This document shows, piece by piece, positions 52,838 through 64,000 of a stretch of 64,000 bases of DNA. The DNA is taken from contig NZ_NERU01000001.1 of assembly GCF_003063265.1 (NCBI RefSeq), positions 186,001 through 250,000 on the forward strand, given 5' to 3'. The position numbers and the translations under genes were made by a program. The notes beneath the pieces are model-generated. The model searched no databases, was not told where the DNA came from, and saw only the letters and a program-made list of their open reading frames with translations. This DNA is from Limnohabitans sp. WS1. GTDB taxonomy: Bacteria; Pseudomonadota; Gammaproteobacteria; Burkholderiales; Burkholderiaceae_C. How positions within the stretch are numbered: the first letter of the stretch is position 1; each line of letters opens with the position of its first letter.

Positions 52838-54136
52838 ATGCATCCAAAAGCCCTTTTAGACGCCTGTGCCGATTTGGTCAGGCTGGTCCTCCAATTTGAA
52901 CATCCTGCCGACGCTGTGGTGTCGCGCTATTTTCGCGAACACCGCTCCTTGGGCCCCCGCGAACGCGCGACCTTGGCCGAAACCGCTTTTGCGGTGTTGC
53001 GCAAAAAGCTGCTGTTTGAGCAGCTGGCCCGTTCGGGCTCTGGCCCCAAAGAGCGCAAGCTGGCCATTTTGGGCTTTTTTGGCCCACGCGATTTTCTGGC
53101 CTCAGCCCTGAACGACACAGAGAAAAAATGGCTGGCCACCTGCGACGCGATTCCGGCCGACGCCCTGATGGCCCCACACCGCCACAACCTGCCCGAGTGG
53201 ATGGCGCAAGCCCTGCAAGCCCAATTGGGTGAAGATTTTTGGGACTTGGCTGAGCATTTGCAGCAGCCCGGCACGCTGGACTTGCGCGTGAACATGCTGC
53301 AAACCAAGCGCAGCGACATCCAAAAAGAGCTGGCGCAAGCGGGCATTGCCTCTGAGCCCACACCCTATTCACCTTGGGGCCTGCGCTTGCAAGGCAAACC
53401 CGCCTTGCAAAAAACCGAGGCCTTCACTCGGGGTGCGATCGAGGTGCAGGACGAAGGCTCGCAGCTGCTGGCCTTGCTGGTCGATGCGCACCGGGGTGAG
53501 ATGGTGGTGGACTTTTGTGCAGGTGCGGGCGGCAAAACGCTGGCGCTGGGCGCGGCCATGCGCAGCACCGGTCGTTTGTATGCTTTTGACGTGTCCGGCC
53601 ACCGCCTCGATGCGCTCAAACCCCGCATGGCCCGCAGTGGCCTGTCGAATGTGCACCCGGCGGCCATTGCGCACGAGCGCGATGAACGCGTCAAGCGCCT
53701 GTCCGGCAAGATCGACCGCGTGCTGGTCGATGCGCCTTGCTCGGGCTTGGGCACTTTGCGGCGCAACCCCGACTTGAAATGGCGACAAAAGCCCCAAGCT
53801 GTTCAAGAATTGACCGAAAAGCAGCAAGCCATCCTGCAAAGCGCTTCGCGCATGGTCAAGTCGGGCGGCCGTTTGGTGTATGCCACCTGCAGCGTGTTGC
53901 CCGAAGAAAACGAGTTGATCGCGCAAGCCTTCAGCGCCGCCAACCCGGACTTTGTCCCCTTGAACGTGGCGCAAGAGCTCGACAGGCTCAAAGTGCCTCA
54001 CGCAGCCAGCCTGTGCTCACCGGCCCCATCGGGCGATGCCCACCCCGATGCCTCGCCACCCGGCACATTCCTGAGGCTGTGGCCCCATCGCCATGCCACG
54101 GATGGGTTTTTTGCTGCAGCCTGGGACAGAAAGTGA
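52838..54136 (+). CDS. RsmB/NOP-family m5C RNA methyltransferase
   Basis: 432 residues. NusB-like helical N-domain (residues about 5-130), then a Rossmann methyltransferase: SAM loop VVDFCAGAGGKTLALGA, catalytic Cys motifs DAPCSGLGTLRRNPDLKWR and YATCSVLPEEN, and the C-terminal GTFLRLWPH. Could be RsmB (C967 of 16S rRNA), but the usual fmt/rsmB neighbourhood is absent, so the target is open. MHPKALLD was chosen as start; GACAAT ends 8 bases upstream, so the leader may be very short. Confidence 0.9.
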   Translation: MHPKALLDACADLVRLVLQFEHPADAVVSRYFREHRSLGPRERATLAETAFAVLRKKLLFEQLARSGSGPKERKLAILGFFGPRDFLASALNDTEKKWLATCDAIPADALMAPHRHNLPEWMAQALQAQLGEDFWDLAEHLQQPGTLDLRVNMLQTKRSDIQKELAQAGIASEPTPYSPWGLRLQGKPALQKTEAFTRGAIEVQDEGSQLLALLVDAHRGEMVVDFCAGAGGKTLALGAAMRSTGRLYAFDVSGHRLDALKPRMARSGLSNVHPAAIAHERDERVKRLSGKIDRVLVDAPCSGLGTLRRNPDLKWRQKPQAVQELTEKQQAILQSASRMVKSGGRLVYATCSVLPEENELIAQAFSAANPDFVPLNVAQELDRLKVPHAASLCSPAPSGDAHPDASPPGTFLRLWPHRHATDGFFAAAWDRK

Positions 54137-54253
54137 ATTTTTGATCCTGTCACACCTTGGATCGGCTTCGGTCGAAACTTCTGTTCTTTTGAGTTCAATA
54201 AACTTAAAATGACCAAATTGCCTGAAATCAGGCGTCAGTAGAAAGACAAACTC

Positions 54254-55465
54254 ATGTTGTTGCCTGATTGGGCCTTTTTGGATTCTGTGATTCATTGGAT
54301 GGGTCATGGCTTGTTTGATTTTTCGTGGTGGCAGATGGTGTTGATCACCTTGGGGCTGACCCACATCACGATTGCCAGCGTCACCATTTTTCTGCACCGT
54401 CACCAGGCCCACCGTGCCTTGGACCTGCATGCGATTCCTTCGCACTTTTTTCGTTTCTGGTTGTGGCTCACCACGGGTCAGGTTACCAAGGAGTGGGCTG
54501 CGATTCACCGCAAGCACCACGCCAAGTGCGAGCAGGCAGAAGACCCTCACAGTCCACATGTGCACGGCATCAAAACTGTGCTCTTGACCGGTGCCGAGCT
54601 GTATCGCAAAGAATCCAAAAACTTGGAAACCATCAAGCGTTTTGGTCATGGCACACCCGATGATTGGATTGAGCGCAACTTGTACACCCGTTTCTCGTGG
54701 CAGGGTGTTGCCTTGATGTTGATCATCGACGTGGCCCTGTTTGGTTTCTTGGGTTTGACCGTTTGGGCGGTGCAAATGGCCTGGATCCCCATCACAGCCG
54801 CTGGCATCATCAATGGCGCTGCTCATTACTGGGGTTACCGCAACTTCGAGGCGCATGACGCCAGCACCAATATTTCTCCTTGGGGCATTCTGATTGGTGG
54901 TGAAGAATTGCACAACAATCACCACACTTACCCGACCTCGGCCAAGTTGTCGGTCAAGCCCTACGAGTTTGACATTGGTTGGTTGTACATCCGAATTCTT
55001 GAAACCATGGGCATGGCCACCGTCAAGAAAACACCTCCGCGTTTGGCTTATGGCGACATTCGCCCTGTGGCTGATGAGAAGACTTTGGAAGCCTTGATTG
55101 CCAACCGCTACGAAGTCATGGCAGGTTATGCACGCAATGTCCGCGCCGTCATGCAAGAAGAGGCAGGCAAGCTCAAATTGGATGCAGACGCTTTGCAAAC
55201 CGCCAAGCGATGGTTGCACCGTGACGCCGCCAAAGTGCCCGCAGCGGCCCAAGCACAGCTCAAGTTGGCCCGTGCTGCCAGTCCAGTTCTCGACAAAATG
55301 GTGCAAATGCGTGAAGAATTGAGTCAAATTTGGCTCAACACTTCTCACTCGCGTGAGCAGTTGGCGGCGGACCTCCAGGCTTGGTGCCGACGCGCCGAAG
55401 AAAGTGGTATTTCTGCATTGCGCGACTTTTCCGTCAAGTTGCGTGCGGTGCGTCAAGCGGCCTGA
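54254..55465 (+). CDS. Acyl-CoA/acyl-lipid fatty acid desaturase
   Basis: 403 residues. Membrane di-iron desaturase with the three histidine boxes: HRHQAH, HRKHHAK and HNNHH; about four transmembrane helices (e.g. GVALMLIIDVALFGFLGLTV). Introduces a double bond, probably delta-9, to adjust membrane fluidity. The last 110 residues form a long helical, charged C-terminal tail beyond the catalytic core. Own terminator downstream. Confidence 0.92.
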   Translation: MLLPDWAFLDSVIHWMGHGLFDFSWWQMVLITLGLTHITIASVTIFLHRHQAHRALDLHAIPSHFFRFWLWLTTGQVTKEWAAIHRKHHAKCEQAEDPHSPHVHGIKTVLLTGAELYRKESKNLETIKRFGHGTPDDWIERNLYTRFSWQGVALMLIIDVALFGFLGLTVWAVQMAWIPITAAGIINGAAHYWGYRNFEAHDASTNISPWGILIGGEELHNNHHTYPTSAKLSVKPYEFDIGWLYIRILETMGMATVKKTPPRLAYGDIRPVADEKTLEALIANRYEVMAGYARNVRAVMQEEAGKLKLDADALQTAKRWLHRDAAKVPAAAQAQLKLARAASPVLDKMVQMREELSQIWLNTSHSREQLAADLQAWCRRAEESGISALRDFSVKLRAVRQAA

Positions 55466-55488
55466 TCATTTTCAGACGCGACTCGCAC

Positions 55489-55510
55489 AGGGCCTTCGGG
55501 CCCTTTTTTT
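55489..55510 (+). terminator. Terminator of the desaturase gene
   Basis: AGGGCC-TTC-GGGCCC-type hairpin followed by seven T residues, 24 bp after the stop. Confidence 0.9.
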
Positions 55511-55556
55511 CTGCACATCAGTGAGGGTGGGTGTCGTTTTCGCGGCGGGGTGCTAC

Positions 55557-55583
55557 ATCGCGGCGAGGGCACCGCTCCTGCAC
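55557..55583 (-). repeat. Degenerate REP-like half unit
   Basis: ATCGCGGCGAGGGCACCGCT ending CTCCTGCAC, the reverse of the GTAGGAGC-hairpin-GCGAT unit, and followed by AAAGCGTTGATG as in the 27.1-kb copy. The rest of the 305-bp gap (55466-55770) holds only terminators and a short open frame with no recognisable product. Confidence 0.6.
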
Positions 55584-55719
55584 GAAAGCGTTGATGTCAA
55601 CATCAACGGGCCAGATCCGTATGCCGCTAACGGACGATGAACTGGGTCTTTTGGCCGTTCGATGGTTTGAGTTGCGACAGGGAAGGCTTTGGCTGCAACT
55701 TGATGGGGATTGAATCAGG

Positions 55720-55754
55720 CAACAAAAAACCCGCCAAAGGCGGGTTTTTTGTTG
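55720..55754. terminator. Bidirectional terminator downstream of rpmG
   Basis: AAAAAACCCGCC-AAA-GGCGGGTTTTTT: a strong GC stem flanked by A and T runs on both sides. It serves rpmG-rpmB on the minus strand, 16 bp after the rpmG stop, and would also stop plus-strand read-through. Confidence 0.92.
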
Positions 55755-55770
55755 CAAAGCTCAGGCCGAA

Positions 55771-55941
55771 TCACTTCAGCTTGATTTCCTTGTACTCAAC
55801 GTGCTTGCGAGCTTTGGGGTCGAACTTCATGATCGACATTTTCTCGGGCATGGTTTTCTTGTTTTTGCTGGTCGTGTAGAAGTGACCAGTGCCAGCTGTG
55901 GATTGCAGCTTGATTTTTTCGCGTCCGCCTTTGGTTGCCAT
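55771..55941 (-). CDS. rpmG: Ribosomal protein bL33
   Basis: 56 residues, a large-subunit protein near the E site. Sequence starts [20 protein letters not shown], continues [20 protein letters not shown] and ends in [11 protein letters not shown]. It lacks the CxxC pairs of the zinc-binding paralogue, so it is the zinc-independent form. Downstream of rpmB in the usual rpmB-rpmG operon, 26 bp apart. Confidence 0.96.
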   Translation of the reverse strand: MATKGGREKIKLQSTAGTGHFYTTSKNKKTMPEKMSIMKFDPKARKHVEYKEIKLK

Positions 55942-55967
55942 GGTGTATGACTCCTAATGTTCTGGGT

Positions 55968-56201
55968 TTAGGCTTGACCGCGTGCGCGCAGGTCTGCGAG
56001 CACGGCATCGATGCCGTTTTTGTCGATCAGGCGCAGAGCAGCGCTGGAAACGCGCAGACGCACCCAACGGTTTTCTGTTTCAACCCAGAAACGACGGTAT
56101 TGCAAGTTCGGCAGGAACCGGCGCTTGGTTTTGTTGTTGGCGTGGGAAACATTGTTTCCCGTCATTGGGCCTTTGCCCGTTACGTCGCAAACGCGTGCCA
56201 T
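55968..56201 (-). CDS. rpmB: Ribosomal protein bL28
   Basis: 77 residues, standard length. N-terminus [20 protein letters not shown] and [19 protein letters not shown] are the conserved bL28 core. First gene of the rpmB-rpmG operon. The 180 bp upstream to trxB contain no gene; a promoter there is likely but not clear-cut. Confidence 0.97.
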   Translation of the reverse strand: MARVCDVTGKGPMTGNNVSHANNKTKRRFLPNLQYRRFWVETENRWVRLRVSSAALRLIDKNGIDAVLADLRARGQA

Positions 56202-56381
56202 GAGGACACTCCGATACTTTTAAAACAGCCGGTGCCGATGTGCCTCATGCAGACTTGCATGGGGCTTGGCGCTCCAGCCTCACCTCGCCAAGATGGGTGG
56301 CGGTATCCCAGATCGCTGTTTCTGTGATCCCCGTCGAAAAGTCGGGGCAGATCCAGCAAAGCCTTGAATTATAACCAGAAA

Positions 56382-59924
<3,543 letters not shown>

Positions 59925-59929
59925 GACCG

Positions 59930-60616
59930 ATGAAAAACAATTTTTGGCAGCGTCGCGCTGTGTTGGCATTAGGGGCCAAGGTTTCCTTGACCGCGATGAT
60001 TTTGACCTGCAATGTGACGGCCCATGCCGATGGTGTGGACTTGCTGGCCCAGTTCATGAAACAAACCCGAAGCGGGCGTGCTCAGTTCACTCAAGTGGTG
60101 ACCTCACCCAGTCGGGCCGGTCAAGCGCCGCGAACCAAAACCTCCAGTGGCAGCTTCGAATTTCAGCGGCCTGGCCAGTTTCGATTTGATTACCGCAAAC
60201 CTTTTGTTCAAACTTTGGTGGCCGATGGCCAGACATTGTGGTTGCATGACGTGGACTTGAACCAGGTGACAGCTCGCCCGCAGGCGCAAGTTTTGGGCTC
60301 GACTCCGGCGGCCTTGCTGACTTCAGCGTCGGATTTGCAGGCTCTGAAAAAAGACTTTCAGTTCTCGCCCGAACCCGATCGGGATGGCTTGCAGTGGGTT
60401 CGGGCTACGCCTCAATCGCCTGATGGGCAAATCCGCTCGGTGATGGTGGGCTTGCGTGCGGCCGTCAACGGGCCTGAGCTGGCGATGCTGGATGTGCAAG
60501 ACAGTTTGGGGCAGCGCTCGGTGTTGAGCTTTGCGGCCTTCGAGTCCAATCCCTCGCTGCCTCCCGGCACCTTTGTCTTCAAGGCTCCAGCTGGGGCTGC
60601 CGTCATACGGCCTTGA
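59930..60616 (+). CDS. lolA: Outer-membrane lipoprotein carrier LolA
   Basis: 228 residues with a signal peptide (MKNNFWQRRAVLALGAKVSL...) cleaved probably after THAHA-like NVTAHA. Mature protein is the LolA barrel: FMKQTRSGRAQFTQVV, FEFQRPGQFRFDYRKPF, DGQTLWLHDVDLNQV. Shuttles lipoproteins from LolCDE to LolB. ATG 59921, overlapping the ftsK stop, is an alternative start three codons earlier. ftsK-lolA-rarA is a conserved proteobacterial order. Confidence 0.93.
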   Translation: MKNNFWQRRAVLALGAKVSLTAMILTCNVTAHADGVDLLAQFMKQTRSGRAQFTQVVTSPSRAGQAPRTKTSSGSFEFQRPGQFRFDYRKPFVQTLVADGQTLWLHDVDLNQVTARPQAQVLGSTPAALLTSASDLQALKKDFQFSPEPDRDGLQWVRATPQSPDGQIRSVMVGLRAAVNGPELAMLDVQDSLGQRSVLSFAAFESNPSLPPGTFVFKAPAGAAVIRP

Positions 60617-60632
60617 TCTGGGTGTGGTGACC

Positions 60633-61931
60633 ATGACCGCGTTTCACTCGGGAACCCATGCCCCGTTGGCCGAGCGTTTGCGTCCACGCCATCTGGGTGA
60701 AGTCATCGGGCAGCAGCATTTGCTGGGCGAGGGCATGGCCTTGCGTTTGGCCTTTGAGTCGGGTCAGCCGCACAGCTGCATTTTGTGGGGGCCGCCTGGG
60801 GTGGGCAAAACCACCATCGCCCGCTTGATGGCGGATGCGTTTGATGCTCAATTTTTGAGCATCAGCGCAGTCTTGGGGGGCATCAAAGACATTCGTGAAG
60901 CTGTCGAGAAGGCCGAAGCTGCCCGAACGGGCTTGCACCCGCAACGCACCATCATGTTTGTGGACGAGGTGCACCGTTTCAACAAAAGCCAGCAAGACGC
61001 TTTTTTGCCGCATGTTGAGAGTGGCTTGTTCACGTTCATTGGCGCGACCACCGAAAACCCGTCTTTTGAAGTCAACTCGGCCTTGCTGTCTCGGGCAGCG
61101 GTGTATGTGTTGCAACCGCTGACCGAAGACGACCTGAGCCACATTGTGGTCAGAGCACAGGCCATTCATGCAATCCCTGTGATCGAGCCCGCTGCGCTGG
61201 CCCGATTGTTGGCCTATGCCGATGGCGATGCGCGTCGCTTGCTCAACACCTTGGAAACCTTGGCCATGGCAGCCAAACAAGAGGCCATCGATCCGGTGAC
61301 CGACGCTTGGTTGATGCGGGTGCTCGGTGAACGCATGCGTCGTTATGACAAAGGCGGTGAACAGTTTTACGACACCATCAGTGCCTTGCACAAATCGGTG
61401 CGAGGCTCAGACCCGGACGCTGCGCTGTATTGGTTCGTGCGCATGCTCGATGGCGGTGCGGACCCCCGTTACATGGCCCGCCGCCTGATTCGCATGGCCA
61501 GTGAAGACATTGGCCTGGCCGACCCGCGTGCGCTGCGCATGGCACTGGATGCTGCCGATGTTTATGAGCGTTTGGGCAGTCCGGAAGGCGAGCTGACCTT
61601 GGCCCAATGCGTGATTTATTTGGCTGTTGCACCCAAGTCGAACGCTGCTTACAAAGCCTTCAAAGAGGCCAAGGCATGGGTTAAAAAAGATGGCACTCGC
61701 CCGGTGCCCATGCACCTGCGCAATGCGCCGACCCAGTTGATGAAAAACCTGGATTACGGCAAAGGCTACCGCTATGCCCATGACGAGGAAGATGGTTTTG
61801 CAGCAGGCGAGCGTTATTTGCCCGAGGGCATGCCTGATCCAGGCTTTTACAGACCTGTACGGCGAGGCTTGGAAATCAAAATTGCAGACAAACTGGAAGA
61901 ACTGCGAAAGAAAAACGCAGCCACAGGGTAA
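60633..61931 (+). CDS. rarA: Replication-associated recombination protein RarA (MgsA)
   Basis: 432 residues. AAA+ ATPase with clamp-loader similarity acting at stalled forks. N-terminus PLAERLRPRHLGEVIGQQHL, Walker A WGPPGVGKTTIARL, Walker B FVDEVHRFNKSQQDAFLPHV, sensor GATTENPSFEVN, and the C-terminal tetramerisation region with RMASEDIGLADP. ATG 60633 is the homologous start; the open frame begins inside lolA. A terminator follows about 55 bp after the stop. Confidence 0.96.
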   Translation: MTAFHSGTHAPLAERLRPRHLGEVIGQQHLLGEGMALRLAFESGQPHSCILWGPPGVGKTTIARLMADAFDAQFLSISAVLGGIKDIREAVEKAEAARTGLHPQRTIMFVDEVHRFNKSQQDAFLPHVESGLFTFIGATTENPSFEVNSALLSRAAVYVLQPLTEDDLSHIVVRAQAIHAIPVIEPAALARLLAYADGDARRLLNTLETLAMAAKQEAIDPVTDAWLMRVLGERMRRYDKGGEQFYDTISALHKSVRGSDPDAALYWFVRMLDGGADPRYMARRLIRMASEDIGLADPRALRMALDAADVYERLGSPEGELTLAQCVIYLAVAPKSNAAYKAFKEAKAWVKKDGTRPVPMHLRNAPTQLMKNLDYGKGYRYAHDEEDGFAAGERYLPEGMPDPGFYRPVRRGLEIKIADKLEELRKKNAATG

Positions 61932-61951
61932 GTCCTGACCGGATTGAAGAC

Positions 61952-61978
61952 TGACGGGATACTTTCTTTCACTACAAT
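61952..61978 (+). promoter_or_regulatory. Probable promoter of the liv operon
   Basis: TACAAT at 61973-61978 with CTGACG about 16 bp upstream. The predicted start of transcription falls right at the terminator-like hairpin that follows. Confidence 0.4.
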
Positions 61979-61985
61979 CCCGCCA

Positions 61986-62021
61986 CCCCGCCAAAGGTTG
62001 CAATGATCTGGCGGGGTTTTT
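61986..62021 (+). terminator. Terminator of rarA / possible attenuator of liv leader
   Basis: CCCCGCCA and TGGCGGGG arms around a 14-16 base loop, then TTTTT. It lies between the TACAAT box and livH, so it can end rarA transcripts and would also be the first element of any transcript from that box. Confidence 0.8.
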
Positions 62022-62118
62022 GCTAGTTGTCATGGATCACCCAAAAGGTGATTCTTGATGCAAGAACAACAACCGAAGCTACAACCCGTTAAGCGCGGGT
62101 TAAAACACGGAGAAATTT

Positions 62119-63048
62119 ATGGACGTCTTCTTCCAGCAGGTCATCAACGGCCTGGTCATGGGCAGCATGTACGCCTTGGTGGCCTTGGGCTACACCATGG
62201 TGTACGGCATCATCAACTTGATCAATTTTGCGCACGGCGAGGTGCTGATGGTGGGCGCTCTGACGAGTTGGTCAGCCATTGGCATGATGCAAGGTGCCAT
62301 GCCCGGCGCACCAGGTTGGGTCATTTTGATTTTGGCGACCTTGATCGCCTGCGTGGTCGCTGTGGTCCTGAATTTCACGATTGAAAAAATCGCTTACCGA
62401 CCCCTGCGCAACAGTCCTAAATTGGCCCCCTTGATCACCGCCATTGGCATGAGCATCTTGCTGCAGACCTTGGCCATGATCATCTGGAAGCCCAATTACA
62501 AGGCTTACCCTACTTTGCTGTCGAGCACGCCCATCAACATGGGGGGTGTGGTGATCACGCCGACTCAGATCATGATTTTGGGCGTCACAGCCGTGTCCCT
62601 GGCTGTGTTGATGTGGTTGGTCAATTACACCCGCTTGGGTCGCGCCATGCGGGCCACTTCTGAGAACCCTCGTGTAGCCGCTTTGATGGGCGTCAAGCCC
62701 GACATGGTGATTTCTGCCACGTTTGTGATTGGCGCCATCTTGGCAGCGATTGCGGGTGTGATGTACGCCTCCAATTACGGTACGGCACAACATGCCATGG
62801 GTTTCTTGCCAGGCCTCAAAGCCTTCACCGCAGCGGTGTTTGGCGGCATTGGCAACTTGTCCGGCGCGGTGATTGGCGGCATATTGTTGGGCCTGATCGA
62901 AGCCATTGGTTCCGGCTACATCGGTTACCTCACGGGGGGTGTGCTGGGCAGCCACTACACCGATATTTTTGCGTTCATTGTCTTGATCATCGTGTTGACC
63001 CTGCGACCCTCGGGCCTCATGGGTGAACGTGTGGCCGATCGCGCTTGA
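62119..63048 (+). CDS. livH: Branched-chain amino-acid ABC permease LivH
   Basis: 309 residues, about eight transmembrane helices. LivH family: QQVINGLVMGSMYALVALG and YTMVYGIINLINFAHGEVLM at the N-terminus, TSENPRVAALMGV, FLPGLKAFTAAVFGGIGN and a C-terminal LRPSGLMGERVADRA. High-affinity import of branched-chain amino acids or related amides with LivM, LivG, LivF and a binding protein. GGAG lies 7-9 bases upstream. livM starts 11 bp downstream. Confidence 0.95.
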   Translation: MDVFFQQVINGLVMGSMYALVALGYTMVYGIINLINFAHGEVLMVGALTSWSAIGMMQGAMPGAPGWVILILATLIACVVAVVLNFTIEKIAYRPLRNSPKLAPLITAIGMSILLQTLAMIIWKPNYKAYPTLLSSTPINMGGVVITPTQIMILGVTAVSLAVLMWLVNYTRLGRAMRATSENPRVAALMGVKPDMVISATFVIGAILAAIAGVMYASNYGTAQHAMGFLPGLKAFTAAVFGGIGNLSGAVIGGILLGLIEAIGSGYIGYLTGGVLGSHYTDIFAFIVLIIVLTLRPSGLMGERVADRA

Positions 63049-63059
63049 TGGAGGTGAGC

Positions 63060-64000
63060 ATGAAAAACAACAAAACACTTCAATACATCTTGATCGGTGC
63101 AGCGCTCATCGCCTTGCCCCTGGTCCTTCAAATCTTCGGCAACGCCTGGGTGCGCATTGCCGACATGGCCTTGCTTTATATTTTGCTGGCCATTGGCTTG
63201 AACATTGTGGTGGGCTATGCCGGTCTGCTGGACCTGGGTTATGTGGCCTTTTTTGCGGTGGGGGCCTACATGTACGGCCTGCTTTCATCGCCGCATTTGA
63301 CCAATACTTTTGCATGGATCGCCGCTGCCTATCCGAACGGCATGCACATGCCCATTTGGCTGATCGTGCCCGTGGGCGCGGCCTTGGCGGGTATCTTTGG
63401 CATGTTGCTGGGTGCACCCACGCTCAAGCTGCGAGGCGATTATCTGGCCATCGTGACCTTGGGCTTTGGTGAAATCATCCGTGTGTTCATGAACAACCTG
63501 GATCACCCGGTCAACATCACCAACGGACCCAAGGGCCTGGACCAAATCGACCCGATTTCGATTTTTGGTCTGAACCTGGGTAAAAAGCTGATGATTGGTG
63601 ATTTCGAGATCGCTTCGGTCTCGCTCTATTACTACTTGTTCCTGAGCTTGGTGCTGGTCACGATTTTGATCTCGCACCGCTTGGAGGTGTCCCGCATTGG
63701 CCGTGCCTGGATGGCGATCCGTGAAGACGAAATCGCCGCCAAAGCCATGGGCTTGAATACCCGCAACCTCAAGCTGCTGGCTTTTGGCATGGGCGCAACC
63801 TTTGGTGGTGTCTCGGGTGCCATGTTTGCGGGCTTCCAGGGCTTTATTTCGCCCGAGTCCTTCAGTCTGATGGAGTCGGTGATGATCGTGGCCATGGTGG
63901 TGCTGGGCGGCCTGGGTTATTTGCCTGGTGTGATTTTGGGCGCTATTTTGTTGTCGGCTTTGCCCGAAGTCTTGCGTTACGTGGCAGGTCCTTTGCAAGA
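63060..64000 (+). CDS. livM: Branched-chain amino-acid ABC permease LivM (cut by window end)
   Basis: 313 codons visible, 3' end missing. LivM family: LLYILLAIGLNIVVGYAGLL, DLGYVAFFAVGAYMYGLL, LRGDYLAIVTLGFGEIIRV, and VSRIGRAWMAIREDEIAAKA, the loop that docks the ATPases. GGAGG lies 6 bases before the ATG. Continues the liv operon; livG and livF are expected beyond the window. Confidence 0.95.
   Translation, partial: MKNNKTLQYILIGAALIALPLVLQIFGNAWVRIADMALLYILLAIGLNIVVGYAGLLDLGYVAFFAVGAYMYGLLSSPHLTNTFAWIAAAYPNGMHMPIWLIVPVGAALAGIFGMLLGAPTLKLRGDYLAIVTLGFGEIIRVFMNNLDHPVNITNGPKGLDQIDPISIFGLNLGKKLMIGDFEIASVSLYYYLFLSLVLVTILISHRLEVSRIGRAWMAIREDEIAAKAMGLNTRNLKLLAFGMGATFGGVSGAMFAGFQGFISPESFSLMESVMIVAMVVLGGLGYLPGVILGAILLSALPEVLRYVAGPLQ

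Noticed and set aside
55621..55713. 30-codon open frame MPLTDDELGLLAVRWFELRQ...
   Set aside because: Might be the tail of a decayed gene, but no upstream part, no ribosome site and no recognisable family; it lies in REP-bearing intergenic DNA.
61922..62118. tRNA or structured RNA between rarA and livH
   Set aside because: No cloverleaf or CCA end; the structure is explained by one terminator hairpin and one small stem.

Overview
The window reads as chromosomal DNA of a betaproteobacterium (Burkholderiales, most likely Comamonadaceae; my impression is a freshwater Limnohabitans-type genome, which is inference). The grounds are a complete mraZ-to-lpxC division and cell-wall cluster in the order usual for Burkholderiales, the proteobacterial dapF-DUF484-xerC string, a DksA of betaproteobacterial type, the trxB/ftsK-lolA-rarA block, moderately high GC, and many four-base start/stop overlaps.

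Layout. 1-2.7 kb, minus strand: 5' end of iscR, a short pseudouridine-synthase homologue and a NUDIX/metallo-beta-lactamase fusion. 2.7-7.9 kb: dapF, DUF484, xerC, a CobW/COG0523 metal GTPase and dksA. 8.1-27.0 kb: the dcw cluster (mraZ rsmH ftsL ftsI murE murF mraY murD ftsW murG murC ddlB ftsQ ftsA ftsZ) followed by lpxC. Four 10-bp spaced MraZ-type boxes lie in front, and a coupled 44-codon ORF lies between ftsA and ftsZ. 27.3-29.5 kb: an EamA exporter and an amidase. 29.6-38.2 kb, minus strand: nine genes that look like one CoA-dependent catabolic unit with its own ABC importer, divergent from a GntR regulator. 39.0-40.6 kb: pyrF and an enoyl-CoA hydratase homologue.

40.6-46.6 kb is the accessory island. 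It is a wrecked type I restriction-modification locus: an hsdM with its middle deleted, an in-frame hsdS::DUF4268 chimera and a 43-residue hsdR stub. The remnants are interleaved with intact cargo: a DUF1016 nuclease-like gene, a Fic protein and an AlbA_2/ATPase/winged-helix protein. Two cargo blocks are bracketed by direct duplications of type I gene ends (the hsdM/hsdS junction and the hsdR start). A cluster of TCATGT half-sites overlaps the promoter of the AlbA_2 gene. This is the most unusual part of the window.

46.6-52.8 kb: lipid, CoA and detoxification genes (VOC, serine hydrolase, acyl-CoA dehydrogenase, GST, acyl-CoA synthetase) and an array of REP-like palindromes. 52.8-62 kb: housekeeping genes (RsmB-type methyltransferase, desaturase, rpmG, rpmB, trxB, ftsK, lolA, rarA). 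62-64 kb: the start of a branched-chain amino-acid importer (livH, livM cut by the window end).

I saw no tRNA, rRNA, CRISPR array, integrase or transposase.
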